Assembly (NCBI GenBank): GCA_035578155.1
Contig: JAPWDM010000009.1
Coordinates: 4,128,001-4,192,000 of the forward strand
Reading direction: 5' to 3'
Length of the DNA: 64,000 nucleotides
From: Brachynemurus nebulosus
Lineage: Eukaryota; Arthropoda; Insecta; Neuroptera; Myrmeleontidae
Below, in pieces: positions 26,992 through 39,059 of the stretch. The notes under the pieces were generated by a model. The model did not search any database. It was not told where the DNA came from and saw only the letters and a list, made by a program, of their open reading frames with translations. Numbering within the stretch: the stretch's first letter is position 1; every line of letters begins with the position of its first letter. The position numbers and the translations under genes are program-made.

Positions 26992-27379
26992 TAGTGATGA
27001 GCAAATGTAAGACTAAGACCAAGACTTGGCAGTCTTGGTCTTGGTCTTGCTAGAGAAGTTTGAGTCTTGGTCTTGGTCTTGGTATTGATAAAGAATCTTG
27101 CACTTTCTTACATTTTTTTATTACCAAATTTTTTCCTTCTAAAATCAGAATTTTCTCTCTTTACGGTATTAATTATACTTTCAAACTATTTAAATGGTTT
27201 AGCAAGACTCTTGCTTTTTTCTTGCTTTTGTCTTGGTCTTGCTCACTTGAGTCTTGGTATTAGTATTGCAGCCATACTTATAATCTTGGTCTTGGTCTTG
27301 GTATACATAGTCTTGGTCTTGCAAAAAATGCAAGACCAAGACAAGACTGCAAGACCAAGACTAATTTTGCTCATCGCTA
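26992..27379. mobile_element. hAT-type MITE filled with tcttgg repeats
   Basis: Seen: the perfect 8-bp duplication tatgggac lies at 26984-26991 and 27380-27387. The ends are tagtgatgagcaaa and, inverted, tagcgatgagcaaaa. The interior is mostly degenerate tcttgg units on the left and their complement on the right. Known: 8-bp duplications are typical of hAT elements. The 133-codon frame here is repeat-derived. Confidence 0.88.
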
Positions 27380-27387
27380 TATGGGAC

Positions 27388-28021
27388 CATCATATTCTGT
27401 CTATTTCTGTGCTAAATTTCAAATTTTTGAAATCAAGTCTTCGTAATTTCTATAGAGTTTTTGAGTAAATTCAAACACTATAGCAGGTACAATATAGGCA
27501 CGTTTCCCCTATTTCATTTGAGATTGATCTCGAATGATAAGACATTTTAAATTTTTTTATTTGAAATATTAGTTTTACACAAGAAAGAAAAAAAAAACTT
27601 TTATTAAAACTATGCAGTGAACATCAAACTGCAATAAATAACAACACAACTAAACATTTTATATCTATTCTTACAAAAATATTTAACGTATTTTTACTAA
27701 TAGTTTGCAAAATAATAAGTCAAGCGGTAATCAGACTGACTAACTAAGTAGTAAGTAATCTTTAAATGTCGTTCGTTTCTTGCCTGCAAAAGTTACAATA
27801 AAATGTCTCCTCAACATCTACATATAATATTCATTTTATAGTTTTATAACTTATCAGTAATGAAAATCTTTGATGATAAGCAAATAACTCTTCTTCAAGA
27901 ACTTATGTCTGTGACTGTGGTATTATATGCGTCTATATAGGTTTGCGAATATGTATTTGTTTGTATGAATAATTATAACGTTAAATTTATTGCATTTTGA
28001 GGTTTTAATGTAACGAATAGA
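27388..28021. other. No gene established
   Basis: AT-rich, with no bounded exon or repeat end recognised. Confidence 0.4.
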
Positions 28022-29150
28022 CAGTGGCGGGTTTTTGAAAACAGGTTCAACATTTAACAGTTACATAATATACAGATCCGTAGTAACAATTTTTACTGCC
28101 ATTTGAGAAAAAACTGTAAAATTTTCAAAAAAGGAATGGGCTGCTATGTGACCTTCATATATGATTGTGTTGATACTTTCTGCAGCTTGCCTCGCTATGT
28201 GACAGCGTTGATACCTTCTCTTTCTTTCTTTCTACTATTAGCTTCTTTTATTCTTTTCTACTTTTCTTCTATTTTAAGACAGCATGGTAATTTTTGTAAG
28301 AAAAACAATTAAACTGTCAGCAACGGAACTTTTTACTGTGCTGTTTTACAAATTTTACGGAGCTAATATTACGGAAAGAACATTCTATTCTTTAAATTTT
28401 CTATGATTAATTATAATTTTTATATTTTTACCGTACAAAATTGAATATGTTCGCCTTTTACACGTCGATTGTAGTGCTGAGCACAGTAATTTTTATATGA
28501 ATTTTCTCTCTGTGTATGTATACAAATTATTCTGCAATAAATGTGGTCCTGTTTCATATCATATTCCACTAGTTGCGTCAATGAAATCGCCTAGAAACTG
28601 GCTTAACGCTGGTATCAAGATTGTGATCTGTTAAGGCAATTCTGGGAAATAAATAAAATTCTCGAATCTTGTTACTGGAAAATTTGTAATTTAATCTAAT
28701 GATTAATGCCATAAGTGTTTGTTCGTTTGACTATATTTATTACTTTTAATGAATACATTTGTGCCCAACATGCACTTGACGAACTTTTTAAATTCTAGAA
28801 AAAAAATTACTAATAATGTATAGAAGAATATTTCATTCGTATCAGTGGTATCGAGTCAAGAGCAATTAGTCGATTAATCAACTAAAGTTGTTTTTCAAAT
28901 AAAATTAGTCATTAGTCGAAAATATCGAGCATAGAGTAATCGACTAAATTTTTAGTCGATTCCAAGAAAATAATACCGAAAAATTAATCTAATAGTCGGT
29001 TTAATTCATTAAAAAAAATTACGTCATTTTAATCATTTTGTCGAGGGTAAAATAGTCGACTAGCCGATTAATCAATTAATCATCCGGCTTCACTAGGTGC
29101 TCTCAACAACGGAACAGTGATCGAATACTTTTAATTCTGTACCGCCACTG
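28022..29150. mobile_element. Possible hAT element with nested insert
   Basis: The left end cagtggcgggttt and the right end accgccactg are short inverted repeats of hAT type. Flanks acgaatag and acgaatta are similar but offset by one base and differ at two of eight positions. A tagtcgattaatc-rich block lies inside at 28857-29095. Confidence 0.35.
28857..29095. repeat. Inverted-repeat block with tagtcgattaatc units
   Basis: Left agtcgattaatcaac and right agccgattaatcaattaatc are inverted relatives, with further agtcga units between. The layout resembles the two hAT MITEs at 26992 and 33170, but no 8-bp duplication is seen. Confidence 0.5.
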
Positions 29151-29855
29151 ACGAATTAATGAAACTAATATAAAATGGTAAGTATTTTAAATTTATTATA
29201 TTAGAAATAACTAGTTATACTTCATGTTAGTTGATACAATCAGTTTTAAATATGACTAGGTATTCCGCGCATACACACATATATTATCAACTATATAATA
29301 TTCTTAATAAACCCCACGTTGGGTCCCGCGCGCCCTCATAGTAACAGTAGCTCAATACACTGTATCCCATCCCTGACACCAATTCCATACTTACTATACA
29401 TATGTATTATTGTATGGTGCTGTCACCTCCCGTATAAACAACAAACTACTAAACTCGAAAATACCGTTCAGTTAGTTGTCTTATCTTTATCATTTTCATC
29501 TAAATATAATATTGCGTGACGAAATATTCGCTTCGGTAAGACTCCGTCCACCACTCCGGCAACTACTAATTCTAAACAATAATATTAGCAAAACGATTGT
29601 ACCGTTACATATTCCCCCCCGCAAATTGTCGTAATCGTAAACTCTAAGTTAGTAGAATGCAACTTTTAAATGCAACAACAAAAAACAATGAATATTATTT
29701 TAAACACAGTTTATGAGACTTCCGAAATTTTATGATGTCGATTTGTTGTTATTTCGAGGTAATTTCGGGGAAAATTTAAATGGAATTTTTTTGGTGGGTA
29801 CAGTACAACGTCAAGAACACACAAAAGCAAATAATTAAAAGTGTACAAAACTCAC
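29151..29855. other. No gene established
   Basis: At 29173 ATG|gtaagtattt is a strong donor directly after an ATG, which would suit a 5' exon ending in its start codon. No other support exists. Confidence 0.3.
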
Positions 29856-29876
29856 CTCGCCATTGACCGGGAAAAA
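29856..29876 (-). CDS. Candidate 21-nt microexon
   Basis: On the minus strand a strong pyrimidine tract (tttttctttttttcccattt then ag) is followed by 21 bases and the consensus donor GAG|gtgagt. In frame 0 it encodes FFPVNGE. Its length is a multiple of three, so skipping would keep the frame. This is typical of alternatively spliced microexons in large animal genes. The base composition differs from the AT-rich flanks. It would be downstream of the 51080 exon if both are in one gene. No family is recognised from seven residues. Confidence 0.4.
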
Positions 29877-30335
29877 CTAAATGGGAAAAAAAGAAAAATC
29901 GGTTAAAATAAAATGGAAATTTTAAAATAATGGAAACAATGTGAACCAGAAACAATTGCAATAGAACAATTTAACACTAGGTATGCTTGAAAAAAAAGAA
30001 GAATTGGTCTGAAAAACTACAAAAAAAAAACCCTATAGAAAAAAAGTTTTAAAACAAACGAATGTGTAGTAGGTTCAGTAGTAGTCGAGTCGATTCGAGT
30101 CGGTAAGATACATTTCTACTCAATTGGCCGATAAATAAAAACTAACAATATAGTTATCGAGATAGCGCGTAATAATAGCAGGCACAATAATGTATGAATA
30201 TGCTGGTACAACTCTGTACATATATAAACTGACAGTGACCAGAATTTTTATCTTCCGTTAGGTCTAATTTTTCATCTCTTAAAGCTTTTTGATGCATGCC
30301 ATTTGAATTTTATGGAAGTTAAAAAGTTCATAATG
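29877..30335. other. Probable intron; no other feature seen
   Basis: AT-rich. It starts with the pyrimidine tract of the candidate microexon (minus strand). Confidence 0.35.
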
Positions 30336-31038
30336 ACCGGAAAGAAGTTAGCGCCGAAAGTTGAAAAATCTTTTTGTTTTTTATATGGTTAAATTGCTCC
30401 CAAATTGCTCCTTTGAAATCAGTAATTGCTCCACCTGAAACTTAATTATTTAATTAGTTATTTAAAAAGAAAAAATTTTTTTTCCGTTACTTAAGTTATC
30501 AAAATCTCCCAAAATAATACTTTTTTATATAATTTCTTTACGTCAATAAATTGCTCCCAGTTTGCTCTATTTAATTTAAAAGCTAAATCTTAATTTTTTT
30601 GAATAATTATTTATTATAATATTTTGTTTTTTTATAATATTACTTAACTTGTCAAAATTCAATTATCCTTAAATATATGCAAACGACTTAAAGGTTTAAT
30701 GGATTGCCTATACGTTTTAATAATACATAACCTAATTCATATTTTTTATTTTAATATATTTTAATTATTCAGAGAAATTAATAACTAACTTTTAAATTAG
30801 ATGGAGCAAATTGGGAGCAATTTTTTGATATAAAGTAATTGTATAAAAATGCATTATTTGGCAAGATTTTGATAATAGAAATAGTCAAACAAAAAAGTCT
30901 TTTTGTTTGTAAATAACTAATTAAGTAATTAAGTTCCAGGTGGAGCAATTACTGATTCCAAAGGAGCAATTTGGGAGCAATTTAGCCATATAAAAAACAG
31001 AAAGATTTTCCAACTTTCGGCGCCAACTTCTTTCCGGT
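30336..31038. mobile_element. Mutator-like fold-back element
   Basis: Arms of about 150 bp are inverted: accggaaagaagttagcgcc at the left, ggcgccaacttctttccggt at the right. Flanks ttcataatg and ttcgtaatg form a 9-bp duplication with one mismatch. The interior repeats gctcc motifs (ttgctcccaaattgctcc). Known: 9-bp duplications and long inverted arms fit Mutator-like elements. It is 703 bp with no transposase. Confidence 0.75.
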
Positions 31039-31077
31039 TTCGTAATGGAATTTAGAATGCGTTTGCAGAAGACGTTA

Positions 31078-31387
31078 GTATGTACGAATGCCTACATTCA
31101 GGGGCAAGCAATAGTGAATACATATTATATTGGTCTGTGACGTCATCAGATGGGGACCTTAATCGGTATTGATAACTGGTTTTCAACAAAGCAGTAATAG
31201 GTTTCAATTGGTCGGTTAAAAGCAGTTACTGCTCTGGTTATTAGTGGTCAACAACCAATTGAAACCAGTTAATGCTCTGCTGAAAACCACTTATTAACAC
31301 CGGTTGAGATCCCCATCTGATAACGTCCACAGACCAACATATTTATTTACTTTTGCTTTCCCCTGAATTTAGGCAATCGTACATACG
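31078..31387. repeat. 310-bp fold-back element
   Basis: The arms are related inverted copies from tatgtacgaatgcct to aggcaatcgtacata, centred near 31233. Shared motifs are attcagggg, ggtctgtg and cagatgggga. No clean target duplication is seen. Confidence 0.8.
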
Positions 31388-33161
31388 TTCCCAATCGCCC
31401 CCATACCTACTGACTTTCGAATCTTAAATAATTATTGGGATGGAAGCGCTCAAAACTACAAGTTTTCTACGAGTAAAGACAAATATTTCGGTGTTGTTCA
31501 ACAAACGTAAATATAGTACTTTTTCAGCGAACAATCAAAGTTTCTGTATAGTTTTATGACTGGTTATTCGCTGAAACAACACACGCTGTACGAGCACGTA
31601 ATCAATATTTCAGTATCAGATCAATTGTTTAAAAACTCTTAAAATTTTTATTGTAATAATTTGACGAGCTTACAAAATTTCCTTTTTGAAAGTGAAAAAC
31701 GATAAAGCAAACATTTTCAAAAAGGAATTACATACTTTTTTTCTATAAATTATAGTCGTCTAAAAATATATGTCCTCAACTGCCCCTTTTTATTACCCGC
31801 AAAGATTATATTCGGCTACATATATGCATACATGATACCGGTGGAAAATGCATCTAATATTTTTTAAACACCCATTCACCATATTATGCACGTTTCCTTC
31901 CACAAAATAGGAAAAAACAAAGAATATATTTTCAATTTTCACAAAGTGGTTTGGTTTTTGTTTACACAATAATACATTTTTCAGTTTGCTATGTCTGACT
32001 GTTGCTTGCTTGGTAAGATATTTATTTCAATAATATCACCTATTGGGCCGAGACATGTAGGCGCGTCTGGGTTTTACCGTCAGCCTCACATATAGGTAAT
32101 ATAAATAATATATGCTATATGTCTATTTTATTATTATTATTCATAGAAAATATTATATTGTGTACATTGAAATAATAAATATAGCCAATATTTATGTATT
32201 AACAATAATAATAATAATGATATAGTGTGCACTGAAAGTATAGTAGACAGTATGGCCGTCGAACTGATAAGAAAACTGGTTGTGCGATAACAAACGCCGG
32301 CCCCGACTAGCAGCAATGTGACTGTACTATGCGAACTTCCGGTTCCGGTCGACAGTTCTCCTCTATATTCTTTCTTATTTACCACTGACGGACTGGACTG
32401 GGTATGGACGGACTGATTGTACAGAAGTATAATTATACATACATATTTATAGATACGTATTCAATTTTGTGATCGAGGAAATTAGATGATTTGAATTGCG
32501 CAACAGATTGATGACGTCATAAGATACGATAAGTTTTGTGTATTCATAAGTAGATTTTACGGTGATATTTGTAAAGTTTAAAGCTTTAAGAATATGTCTT
32601 CGAAAGGAAATATTAAAATTTTCAGTACTTGCAAAGTTATAGTTGTTTAAATGAGGTAACAAACATGTCGGAATGCATTGGACAATAGTTTAGCTTCTGT
32701 TTGTAGCTTACCACCAAACTTTAAACGCGTTTTTCTCAAAATTCGCTTTAAATTTAATATGAATCGACAAAAAATGTTTCTCTATGGTTTAAACTTTGGA
32801 AAAAATTTGGAAACTTTTTTGTATTATTTAAAAAAAATGAAAAAAACATTAAAAATATTTATTTTTTTCAGACAGTGGCAATTTTACGAATATTCTTTTC
32901 TGTTCTTTCTGTGGTTTTGACCCTAACGACATAATTCTTATGAGGAACTTGTGTACAATTTTTCTTTAAGATTCACGAAACAGCTTCAAACATTTCTTAC
33001 AAAAAAAAAAAAAAAAATGAACACTAAAATATTTTCTGTTTTCATTTTTTATTTAATTTGAAAAAATCGGCCAAGAACGAGTCGAGCTCGCACAACTAGG
33101 ATTCCGTACAGTAAGCACTTAATAGACCAAATTAAACTTTTTTTTATTTCTGTATATTTAT
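31388..33161. other. No gene established; GC-richer patch 32230-32420
   Basis: The patch near 32230-32420 (ccggccccgactagc, cttccggttccggtcg) stands out from the AT background and could be a promoter or untranslated exon. A possible microexon near 32000 (tttttcag|28 nt|gtaaga) is unsupported. Confidence 0.3.
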
Positions 33162-33169
33162 ATTTAAAT

Positions 33170-33584
33170 TAGGGATATTATGGATATGAAATTTCGGATA
33201 TGGATACGGGTGCGGATATTTCAAAACATTTCTTTCGGTTTCGGTTACGGATATATAATAATATTGGATAATGTTTCGGATACGGTTATGGTTACGGATA
33301 ATTGCCTTTAGTGAATATTTTTTTTTTTTTTTTTTTAAGAAAAAGGTGAAGATTTTACCGTAAAAAGTGAACGTCAAATACAAATCAACGGAAATCTATC
33401 AAGAGAAAGACATGCAGCCAAAATTTGCTTCGATTTAACCTCTGTTTTCCAACGGCAGTTGTTTGTTATTATCCGAAACAAATCCGAAACTTTTATTTTC
33501 GGATACGGTTTCGGTTTTGCATATGTAATTATTTCAAATATACGGTAGCTTCCGTTACGGTTACGGATATCCATCACATGCCTA
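33170..33584. mobile_element. hAT-type MITE filled with cggatacggtt repeats
   Basis: The 8-bp duplication atttaaat lies at 33162-33169 and 33585-33592. It is itself a palindrome, so it is weaker evidence. The ends are tagggatattatggata and, inverted, taggcatgtgatggata. The interior holds degenerate tcggatacggttacgg units. The architecture matches 26992-27379, although the repeat word differs. Confidence 0.75.
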
Positions 33585-33592
33585 ATTTAAAT

Positions 33593-34164
33593 CTTAGCCA
33601 AAAAAAGCAAAATACATATTACGAAAACACAAACACTTGATTCCCGGTATCTATTGTATTTATCAATACTTTTTTACATTACTCGAAAAATCGTCTATCG
33701 TTTTGACAATTATATAAAATTATTTCAATTTATTAACAACAAATATGGCTATCAATAGACAGAGACGGAATGCGATACGTAATGAAACAAACGGAGCGGA
33801 AGCGGCCCCCAACAGTGAATGTTTCACAATTATTTTTGACGAAGTTCATAGCATAGCAAGGCAATATTGTGGATGTACGTACAGATTTTGACGAAGACAA
33901 TCAATATTTATGTAAAGATAACGACGGACGATTGTGTTAAATATGAATTTTATGTATATCTGTTCCAATTTGTAAAATGTTATTTGTTGATAAAATAAAT
34001 ATATATGTATACATGGTATTGTACCTACACTGTACATTCTGGTTCGACAATTGTGTTGATAAGTATAATTATTATTGTTAGTATACAAAGATGTATGAAT
34101 ATATTATTAACAGTGGCGGCTTACATACTAATAAAAATATGAAGCAAAATTTTAAAATTAAAAA
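33593..34164. other. No gene established; lone cagtggcggcttac at 34111
   Basis: The 34111 motif resembles a hAT left end without a partner. Otherwise AT-rich. Confidence 0.3.
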
Positions 34165-34935
34165 TACCCCTGTCGCAGCATCTGGATAACATAGCGAATT
34201 TCCAAATATTGGGCACTGGCGGATCTCATCTAAGAGGTGTATCCATTTAAAATAGTTTAGCTTTCTAACAGTGAAACAATTTTCAAAATCAGTTCAATAG
34301 TTAATTTTTGGCGCTTTTGGGTCCTCAGGGCCCTAACGAATCTCATACAGTGTAGCATTTGACAACATATTATTACATTATATAACTATAGTTTTCGATT
34401 TTTTTCTAGGTATGCAAATATATATAAATTATATTTTCTCTCTAAAGGAGGACATCATACACAAATTTCCTTTCCATAACGTACCCTTAAAAAATCTGAC
34501 TAATTTTAATTTAAAAAGATGAGACAGAGCTATTGTTATTATAACACATACATACATATTGAATAACTAACTAGCACTTGTTTTATCTAGAAAAGAATTG
34601 CTAAAACGATGAAGCATTTATTGCATTTATTCAACAAATTTCTTAATTTTTTTAAAAAGTTAGTTCACTTAGAACAATGTTTTAACAGCTTATCTTATGC
34701 AATTTTTTACGCCCTTTTCGATGGTGTCAAAAAAAATTAAAAAAATTTTTAAATTCTAGCCAAATTTTCCAAAAAAAAAAACACGAAAAATGGCAAAAAA
34801 ACCTACTTCTGGGCATCCGACGTGTCTGGCTAACGAACTTAGCCGAGTCAGTTCGGATTCCAGCTCGCATACCAAATTTCATAAGCATTAAACGTTTCGT
34901 TCGAGAGCTATCGTATACACACATAAATACATATA
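34165..34935 (+). repeat. Repeat family A, left arm, interrupted
   Basis: The left end (aatacccctgtcgcagcatc to gcgaatttcc) occupies 34165-34203. The collinear remainder resumes near 34630 and ends at cgagagctatcgtatacaca. About 420 bp between them, beginning near gggcactggcggatc, are absent from other copies. Confidence 0.7.
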
Positions 34936-35349
34936 TATCAGATATTGCTAGATTTTAGATTAATAATTCGTTTACTCTAAGAATTAATTTACAGGTTTAC
35001 TGTGCAAAATTTTGGATTTTTAGTATCATTTTTCATTGAAATACAACAAAAATTTTCTATTTTCCATAATAGTAGACGTAATTTTGTCACACTAACGGAA
35101 TTTTTTGGTTAGTGTCAACCAGATTTCATCAATTTTTTTCGTAAACACTCCTTAAATAATTCGAATCAAAGCTACCAGTTGTTTTTGTCTACAAACCGTC
35201 ACTGATTCAAACATGAAAAAACATTATTATACAAAGTTTTATGATAAAATATTATAACATTATTACGAACAAAAAACAATCTCAACCCAATAACTGAACT
35301 AACATATTTTCATATGAAAAATTATATACATTTGTTCCGATTCTGTCAT
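34936..35349. other. No gene seen
   Basis: AT-rich sequence without a recognised element end. Confidence 0.4.
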
Positions 35350-36012
35350 TTAAGGGGAGATTCGCTAAAAAAAAAAAAAATCGTTTTCTTTTTTCTTCAT
35401 AATTATGTTCCTTAAGGTGTTAAAAATATTCTCCTAAAATTTTATTAAAAAAAAATGAAAAATCAAATAGTTACAGCCATTTTAGTTATAGGCAAATAAA
35501 AAACTTTAAATGAACTTTTTTCTCGAAAGTACATTTTTCGACATAGTTCCTCATGTATTTCAAACACCATTTGAGATATCGACATAAATCAAAGTGCATA
35601 TTATTCCTCGATACCGTCATTTTGGCAGAAACTAGAATCGTTTGGTTCCATAATACATTTTCAAAATGCGATTTTTCGCTGGTTTTTTATTTTTTTCCTT
35701 AGAACCTAGTTAGTGTCATAACCGTATATGTATCTTTTCCGAAAATTCTTGATTTTTTTATTTTGGTTCACTGGGGATTTCAGAACGCGAGGAACCATCA
35801 AGGTGGAAAAATCTCGCAATGTCGATTTCAAAGCCATTTATATTCAGCTCATTTTTGAATTTAAAAAAAACAATTTTTTTTTGTAGTCTCAAGACATGTA
35901 GAAACAATGTTGTATATTTAGTTTTTTAATAAAATATTTATTTGTATAAAAAAAAAAAAATAATAAAAAGGTCGATTTTTGATGTTTTTTTTTGGGGCGA
36001 ATCTCCCCTTAA
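35350..36012. mobile_element. TTAA-flanked element, family K2 copy 1
   Basis: ttaa (35350-35353) plus ggggagattcgc is mirrored by gcgaatctcccc plus ttaa (36009-36012). The interior matches the second copy at 48363-48996 over most of its length (for example attctcctaaaattttatt and ttcactggggatttcagaac). About 660 bp, non-coding. Confidence 0.75.
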
Positions 36013-37669
36013 AATATCGAACTGTTATGTAAATACTGGAAAATGCGGTTTTCTTATTTTATTGTACATATTGATTTTAAATAATCAACAATAATAACAA
36101 AATGAATGCAAAACAAAACAAAACAAAGCAAAGGAAAAAAAAAGAAAATTTAAAATTATAATAAATGGTTTTCCAACATGATATTTATTTCTTATTACAA
36201 CTTCGACGTTCAATTAGAATTTTCTCGATCATTTATTACATTTTCTTATAACTCTTATATTCGGAAGGGGTTAGAGGGGGGGTACAGGGTGTTTAAAAAT
36301 AGATTTTTAATATTAATAGATATTTCGATTATATACTGTATTTACAAGTCCTTGATGTAACTGCAGTTTTTTTTTTTTTTAATTTTTTAAAATGTCAATA
36401 TATCAAAATTTGCATTATAATAATTTCGTGATTTTATTGAAATAGCTTCAAATTTTTATTAATAGACATTGAAAATGTTCACATAATATTTAGTTCGTTT
36501 GTTATTAAATGTTAAGGCTGTGGAATGTTCTACAATCGATTATTCTAGAATAAATTGCAGTTTGTAAACAATTAAAATAGAATCGACCATTGAAAATAAT
36601 TTAACGGATTTTATCATCAGAGCCGATCAATTATCATAATATGCACCCTTAAATTGGAGAGTCCGAGGTCTGCACTGTTCGAACGGCCCCCCCCTCTTCC
36701 GGGAAGAGATAAATTTCAAATTTTATTATAAAATTTTTCAGTTATTACCTTAGTTTCTTTTTGGTCGTAAGTGGGGATAGAGGGGCGGTCATGAAGAATG
36801 TGACCGCCCCCCTCCAAATCAAACCCCGATAAAAGAATTGGATAGGTGAGAAAGTTCGCCAGGTCTCGTTATTTTTGTCAAATTCTTTTCTGTTCCCTTT
36901 CTCTGTATCAAATTTCCACTTTTTCCTTTAACCAGATACGGCTGTAATAGTTTAGATAAGTTTTTCTACTCAAAAAAAAATTTCAAAGTAATAGTAAAAT
37001 GATAATTAACTGACCTGTATATTTACCTATTAAATATTCCTTTGTAATTATAAAAGTTTTAATAATAATATTGCAGATATCTAATTTTTAATATCAGTTG
37101 TGGTAAATAATTAACTCATTTATTCATTTAACTTTATTTACATATTAATTACTTTGGATTTGTTAATTATTATTTATTTTATTTATAATAAAAAATTTTC
37201 TCACAATTTTGACGAAATCATATTAAATATCACACTAATCAATATATTATTTTATTCTGATAATAATAAATATGTAAAATAATATTATTAAATTTTAATA
37301 CAATGATTAAACGATTCAAATACCATCTATATTTTAATTTCTTCATTAAATAGTCTACTGCACATAATACTGTAGATGTTGTGGAATAAGCATTACCAAT
37401 TACCATTTGCATCTAAATACTATAGTCGTGTCTGAAAATCGAGATTCGGCTTATCAATTTTTGCAACATAATACATATATTATTTAATTTTTTTTATTAA
37501 CAATAATTACGATAAGCGGTGATTTGATTGAATAATAATAAATTTGTATCAAATTTCAGCGTGGAAAAATATTTAATTATCAATAATTTGTTATAAATTA
37601 ATATGTACTGGGTGTGCCAGATTCAATACACCACAAAAAAATATCAACGTCAGTATAACAAACAGTTTA
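36013..37669. other. No gene established; GC hairpin at 36782-36810
   Basis: The arms ggggcggtca and tgaccgcccc form a 10-bp GC-rich stem. A C-run precedes at 36687-36694. The rest is AT-rich. Confidence 0.4.
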
Positions 37670-38250
37670 AAATACACTGCCAATGGGGTGTGACACACAG
37701 CTTCCTCGTACTTGTAAAAGTACCTTGGATACCTTGAATAATTTAATATAGGCACATAAACTAATAAAAATAAATAAAGAAAACGATTCAAAAAAAATTG
37801 AGCGAAATGGGACTAGCAGTAAATAAGATATTGACATTAAATGAGATTTCATGGTAACGCCGTGGATACTATTACTCCGAATGTAATGAAATTTGTAGGG
37901 GACCATCTAGGAACCAGACCGCACAAATTCTGACAATTTCATAAAAAAACAATTGAATAGTTCAGAAGTTATGCCACTTGGTGCAAATTAGTATATTAAT
38001 GGAATGACATGGTAGCGGCGTAGCTACCGTTTCTCCGATTTCGATTAAATTCATAGGGGACAGAAGTTATGCCACTTGGTACAAACTGGGGACACACAGA
38101 CGGACGGACAGACACAAAACCAAAATTGTTCGGGAAGCTCTAAAACGTAAAATGTGCAAAAAAAATTTTATTTTAGAGGGAAACAATTTTTTATTTTTCA
38201 AAAGTGATCACAATGCTTCCGTTACTTTAGTAGTCTGGGAAGCAAAAATA
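37670..38250 (-). repeat. Repeat family C, copy 2
   Basis: Complement of copy 1 at 11024-11735, carrying the same blocks: cgaggaagctgtgtgtcaca, two agtggcataacttct units and gtctgtccgtccgtctgtgt. The first tandem unit is partly deleted relative to copy 1. Confidence 0.75.
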
Positions 38251-39059
38251 TGAAAATATCCCAGTGCTTTCAAACGGTTCATAAATCGATTACAATGTTT
38301 TAATAAAAGTAATTAGATCTACATTTTTACGAGCAGTAATATTATTTTAGATTACTAATTTAAGCTGTTATTGTAATCGAACTGGCTTCTGCGATTAGAG
38401 CCTCTACCATAAACATTATGTTAAATCAGCATTTATCTGATACAATTTAAAAATTAATTGATACAAAAACCAGTCGATGCTGAGGCCAGCTAACCTTCAA
38501 GATAAGCAAATTGCATTCCATTGCATACTGCACAATATTTATAATGCAAAAATATAATACTTATAATGAAATAAATGTAATTGCATTTGTTAATAATAAA
38601 ATAATAATTGCTTAAATTGTACAAATTCTAGAAGAATGATTATTTATTTGATGAATGCTGGGTGTACAGGTGTAGAGGTAGGCGGGGGTGAAAGGCGTGA
38701 GCGGGGAGCGGTGGACATTGAGAAGATTCATTTACTAAGCAACAAAGTAGTGTGTTTGATTTGCAGCATCAATACTTACTTATAATGCAACCGTTTTTTT
38801 GCAATAATGATTTAACTTATTATGCAAGCCAAAAGATTTGAAACTTTTTTTGTTGGAATTTGTTCTAGGACGTCCATCTCGTGAAAAATGTGGGATTGGA
38901 ACTAAGATATTTTTTTTTTAACAAATAAGCTAGAATTTTGAAAATATTGTGGCGTAAGTGCTAAAAATTACGGTTGGAATGATTGAGGAAATACCAATTT
39001 CAAAACTTGGATTTTTTTGGTTTCCGAAGTAAAAATTTCTATAGCAAGGGTAAATCTGT
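38251..39059. other. No gene seen
   Basis: AT-rich apart from a G-rich patch at 38680-38715. Confidence 0.4.

Noticed and set aside
27067..27468. 133-codon frame
   Set aside because: It lies mostly in the tcttgg-repeat hAT MITE, giving a repetitive Leu/Val peptide.
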